NCBI RefSeq assembly: GCF_022605725.1
Contig: NC_065563.1
Coordinates: 8,210,518-8,274,517, forward strand
Reading direction: 5' to 3'
Length of the DNA: 64,000 nt
Origin: Anthonomus grandis grandis
Lineage: Eukaryota > Arthropoda > Insecta > Coleoptera > Curculionidae
Position 1 is the first letter of the stretch. Each line of letters begins with the position of its first letter. A program made the translations under genes and the position numbers. Under the pieces are notes generated by a model. It saw only the letters and a program-made list of their open reading frames with translations, ran no database searches and was not told the DNA's origin. Of the stretch, positions 61,105 through 64,000 are shown one piece after another.

Positions 61105-63630
61105 TTAGTTGATGCCTTCCCCATTTTCAAGCCAAAACGGCGTTTTAAACTGTAAAATTCGTTTAGTTGCATTAGTAGGTGCTTCAATAGAACCCACTAT
61201 ATCTTCAAATTTATACCAGATCTTGTCTTCCTTGATTGGCCAAATGTATTTATTGACTCCTACAGAATGCAGAACTTTAACTTCACAGGATTCATCGTTA
61301 TTTGTATCAGTAACAACGCCCGGATATATCACATTGTTATATTTAACAAGCAGCCATTGATCAATTTTTACATTTTCAAAGGTCACAGGTAAAAATTGTT
61401 GTTGTTGAAGCTGTTGTTGAGGAGTGGTATCTTCTGGGTTATCGTCTGAATCTACAGTTTCACAGTCTTGATAATACATCCGTTGCAATGAATGACAATC
61501 ACATGTTGTAGGCAATTTCTTGCAAAAACACGATAATTCGCGTCCATATAAATCGGACTCAGAATCTTTCAAAATAATTTGACCTACTTTCATAATGCCT
61601 TTAGTCATTTTGTAACGATTATTTATTTCTTTTTTGGAATCAAAGTTAATGACATCTTCTAAATCGATCCAATAAAGTTTCACATTTACTTTTCATTGAA
61701 GAATCCTAAATAACGCTTCTGCATCTGGAATGTCATTCCCTTTACAGACAAGTCCATCAGCTACTCTTTTGACTGCAGCCCCAACACCATCCGGAGCACC
61801 CTTACCATGCGAAGCCTCTGAAAAGTGTCATGAAGCATTTGAAAATCCATAATCTCTAAAATATGTATTCAAATAAAAAAAATTGTCCTTGTTGCGGTAT
61901 TGTGATGTTGGGCCATCACTAAAGAAGTTAACAGTTTGCACACCATTTTGTTTTAGTTCTTCTAAAACAGGACGTAAGTGGGCCCAAATAGCAGGAGGGT
62001 CATGCCGAGTACAGGAAGAAATGGTACATATACTTTCAGGAGGTTTATTGTCATAGTAAACTACAACGGTATGGAGACTGGCCTGGTTGTGTGAGGAACC
62101 GAAATGCATTGCCTGTATTTCTGAACTCATTTTGCATGAGTAATTTTCAGAAAAATCTATATGTACAGCAGCCTCTTCATAAGTTAGTTCAGAAATACAT
62201 TTTTGCCTTTGACTGGCTTGATGATTTTTTTTAAAGACATGCCAACAGAACATTGTTTTTAGTTCTGCATTAAAATTTGTGCATAGGTTCTTTAGCATTC
62301 CAGATTCACGGATAAGCTTTGTTTTATTAACAAAAAATGTTTTGCCTGATTTGCTCCTTTCCTCTTTTTCAAGTTTCCAAAAGTTCCAATTAACTAATTT
62401 ATTTGGATCTTTAATATCCGCGAGGATTATAGCGGCCTGATCTTGGCATTTTGGGCAGATATTTTTCATGCAATCTTTTGATTTTACATCACACGTAACC
62501 AGCTTACATACGTTTTCGATGTTGCGTTCTGTGCATATTTTTTCTTTTACTAAAGTATCCAGTTTATGCTGTATATTGGAATGTTTTTTGCACAAGCAAG
62601 AATCTCTATCGGAAAGTTTTGGTTTCACAACCCAACAAGGTCTATGCCTGCAAAATGTCGCAAAACTAATTTTACTACAAGGAAACTCTTTGCAAAACTT
62701 TTCATAAAGATTTTTAAGGGTTTCCTTTAGCAATCTTTTCTGATATTTGATCTTGACTCGTGTTACTGTTTGTTTTTTTCCCGGTGTTAACGTAGTTATG
62801 TCATCTCTATTAAAAAAGTCTCGTATTTTTTTATGAAGTGGATGTAAAGTAAGTCGACATCTTCCTTTCCCTTTTGACATTGTAGTTGAAGAATGACATT
62901 GGAGTACCTTTTTAGTTCTTGTTAAAAATTTATATTTTTTGACAATGGTTCCACTAGTGGCTCTAGAAATAATTTGCTTTTCTTTTTCATTGTTTGTTTT
63001 TGAGTAATTGTCTTTTATTTGTGCAACTAGTGCATTATGAAAAACTAGAGTTTTTTTTACAGTTTCAGGAACATTATATCCTTTGGTATCTTGGATGGCT
63101 TTACTGTAAGGACTAGCTGTTTCACCTTTCTGACTCCCTGCCACAACATTCTTTTTCTGGTATCGCTGGCAACGTTTCTTATACTTCCGTAAAGACTGCT
63201 TTGTTTTTTCCAAGTCCTTTTCCAAACGGTTGATTTTCCTGTATGCAGCAGTTCTGTGCTTGCGAAGTCTCTTTCTTCCGGAAGACCTGTTAGCCTCTAA
63301 GTAAGATTGATTTCTTGGAGGTTCATTTACTATTCCAACATCTTCCATAGGAATATGATCGGGCAGGGGTATCGGACTTCCCGGTGGAGTATTTTGCTGA
63401 AGAAATTGGTCCTGTTCACGTTCATGTTTTTTTATCTGCCGACTTTTCTGTTGGTACAATCTCCATTTTTTTCTTTGGTAACGCTGCTCCCTATCGGAAA
63501 GTTCTTCTATAGACTTTTTGGACTGCTTTGCCCTCTTTCGGCTTTTTTCCAAATATTCTTGTCTTTTTTCGGGGTTTTCTTTCAGTTTTTCTCTATAACG
63601 CCTTGCACGTTCAGCCGGTGTTAACGGCAT
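61105..63630 (-). pseudogene. Element F putative transposase, nearly full length
   Basis: ATG 63630, just after a CAG acceptor, opens a 600-residue frame. Residues 1-60 are basic and helical (MPLTPAERARRYREKLKENP), 120-160 form a coiled coil, then Cys/His clusters (FCRHRPCWVVK, CLCKKHSN, CPKCQDQA), HIDFSENYSCK (probable first acidic site), HTVVVYYDNKPPES, and VNFFSDGPTSQYRNKDNFFY. A frameshift at about 61830 is followed by EASHGKGAPDGVGAAVKRVA, a stop at 61700, and a last segment (about 61683-61105) with DLYGRELSCFCKKL and KVLHSVGVNKYIWPIKEDKI. Only two or three changes disrupt it, making it the youngest-looking of the set. Confidence 0.8.
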
Positions 63631-63664
63631 TGCTGAAAATAATGTCTACTTTACTACTTTTAAC

Positions 63665-63736
63665 GTCAGGTTCGTCACGAACTTGTCAGCTGCGTTACGA
63701 AAGAATAGTAACGCAGCTGACCGTGACGAACCTGAC
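63665..63736. repeat. 72-bp near-perfect palindrome of element F motifs
   Basis: It contains GTCAGGTTCGTCAC (63665-63678) and GTCAGCTGCGTTAC (63685-63698), then their reverse complements at 63708-63721 and 63723-63736, around a short AAGAA-type centre. It lies in the presumed first intron of the gene. Confidence 0.85.
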
Positions 63737-63910
63737 ATTTTATTAAAAATAAGACTATTTGACTATGACCGGCGACCGGTATTTTATTGTAAACATAACC
63801 TAACTTTTAGTTTGCTTTGGTTAACAAAATACAATAATTAGTTTTAAGAAAATATAAAGAAATTTAAAGTTATTTGCGTGACGTAACTGACAAGCAATAA
63901 ACATACTCAC

Positions 63911-64000
63911 CTTAAAGTCACAAGAAAACACTTTTTTAAACACAGTATTTAACTAAAAAAACACTTTCTTTACACTGCGTAGCGACACTATGGTTTCATT
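63911..64000 (-). promoter_or_regulatory. Probable 5' noncoding exon of the element F gene
   Basis: On the minus strand, CTTGTGACTTTAAG is followed by GTGAGTATG (63910-63902), a strong donor; the acceptor at 63633-63634 just before ATG 63630 would complete a 276-bp first intron. The exon's 5' end lies beyond the window. Between 63737 and 63901 I see only AT-rich sequence and a GCGACCGGT-type palindrome near 63768-63780. Confidence 0.5.

Larger units (their letters stand above)
60500..64000 (-). mobile_element. Element F: Sola-like transposon, HGKGAPDG type, open at window end
   Basis: A minus-strand gene (63630-61105) lies between clusters of the motif GTCAGGTTCGTCAC. Clusters are at 60721-60734, 60890-60903 and 60910-60923 on the left, and within a 72-bp palindrome at 63665-63736 on the right. 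The outer termini are not identified; the right end is probably beyond 64000. The protein family and motif layout parallel elements A to E, but the 5' noncoding exon suggests the element extends past the window. Confidence 0.6.

Overview
This is AT-rich animal nuclear DNA from an insect, most likely a beetle. The insect call rests on the mix of mobile elements (P, MULE, Tc1/mariner, BEL/Pao, Jockey- and CR1-like) and on a TCERG1 gene and an aldose-reductase-type gene with short spliced exons. The beetle call is a guess from general character. I saw no rRNA, tRNA, CRISPR array or bacterial operon.

Only two host genes are visible, and they converge. The plus-strand 3' half of TCERG1 (transcription elongation regulator, FF domains 3 to 6) has exons at 9847-10095, 10150-10299, 10357-10503, 17683-17973, 18037-18206 and 34581-34707; its 5' exons lie outside the window. 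A complete minus-strand aldo-keto reductase of six exons runs from ATG 50687 to stop 40860 and encodes 318 residues when joined. Everything else is repeats in their introns, between them, or downstream of the AKR promoter.

Layout: 1-9846 is TCERG1 intron holding a Tc1 relic, a Jockey copy split by a 3.75-kb MULE (733-4482, 9-bp target duplication), and element A (5587-8421). The 10504-17682 intron holds a palindromic Tc1-like element (11148-12443) and a long-TIR mariner relative (13128-17431), itself split by element B (14178-16676). The 18207-34580 intron holds a 12.6-kb composite (18619-31245) with genes C and D, a CR1/Jockey-type retrotransposon and a further Tc1-like element inside gene C, followed by two more Tc1/mariner elements. 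Between the genes lie small MITEs, a P element (36746-39566) and a satellite-like tandem repeat. AKR intron 3 holds head-to-head Jockey pieces. From 50.9 kb on come non-LTR elements, a BEL/Pao 3' end split by element E (about 56894-59955), and element F (60.5 kb to the window end).

The most unusual content is six transposase-like genes (A to F, all minus strand, each damaged to some degree). The polypeptide or a shifted-frame reading of each carries an acidic motif of the type SDxxxGQNKN (SDGPTSQYRN in F). A to E resemble proteins annotated as DUF7869; F is a distant relative with an HGKGAPDG block. Most sit between inverted termini and carry their own multi-copy subterminal motif. A and the composite start with GAG and have 4-bp target duplications, which fits the Sola superfamily as I remember it; B has a clean 8-bp duplication, which does not.
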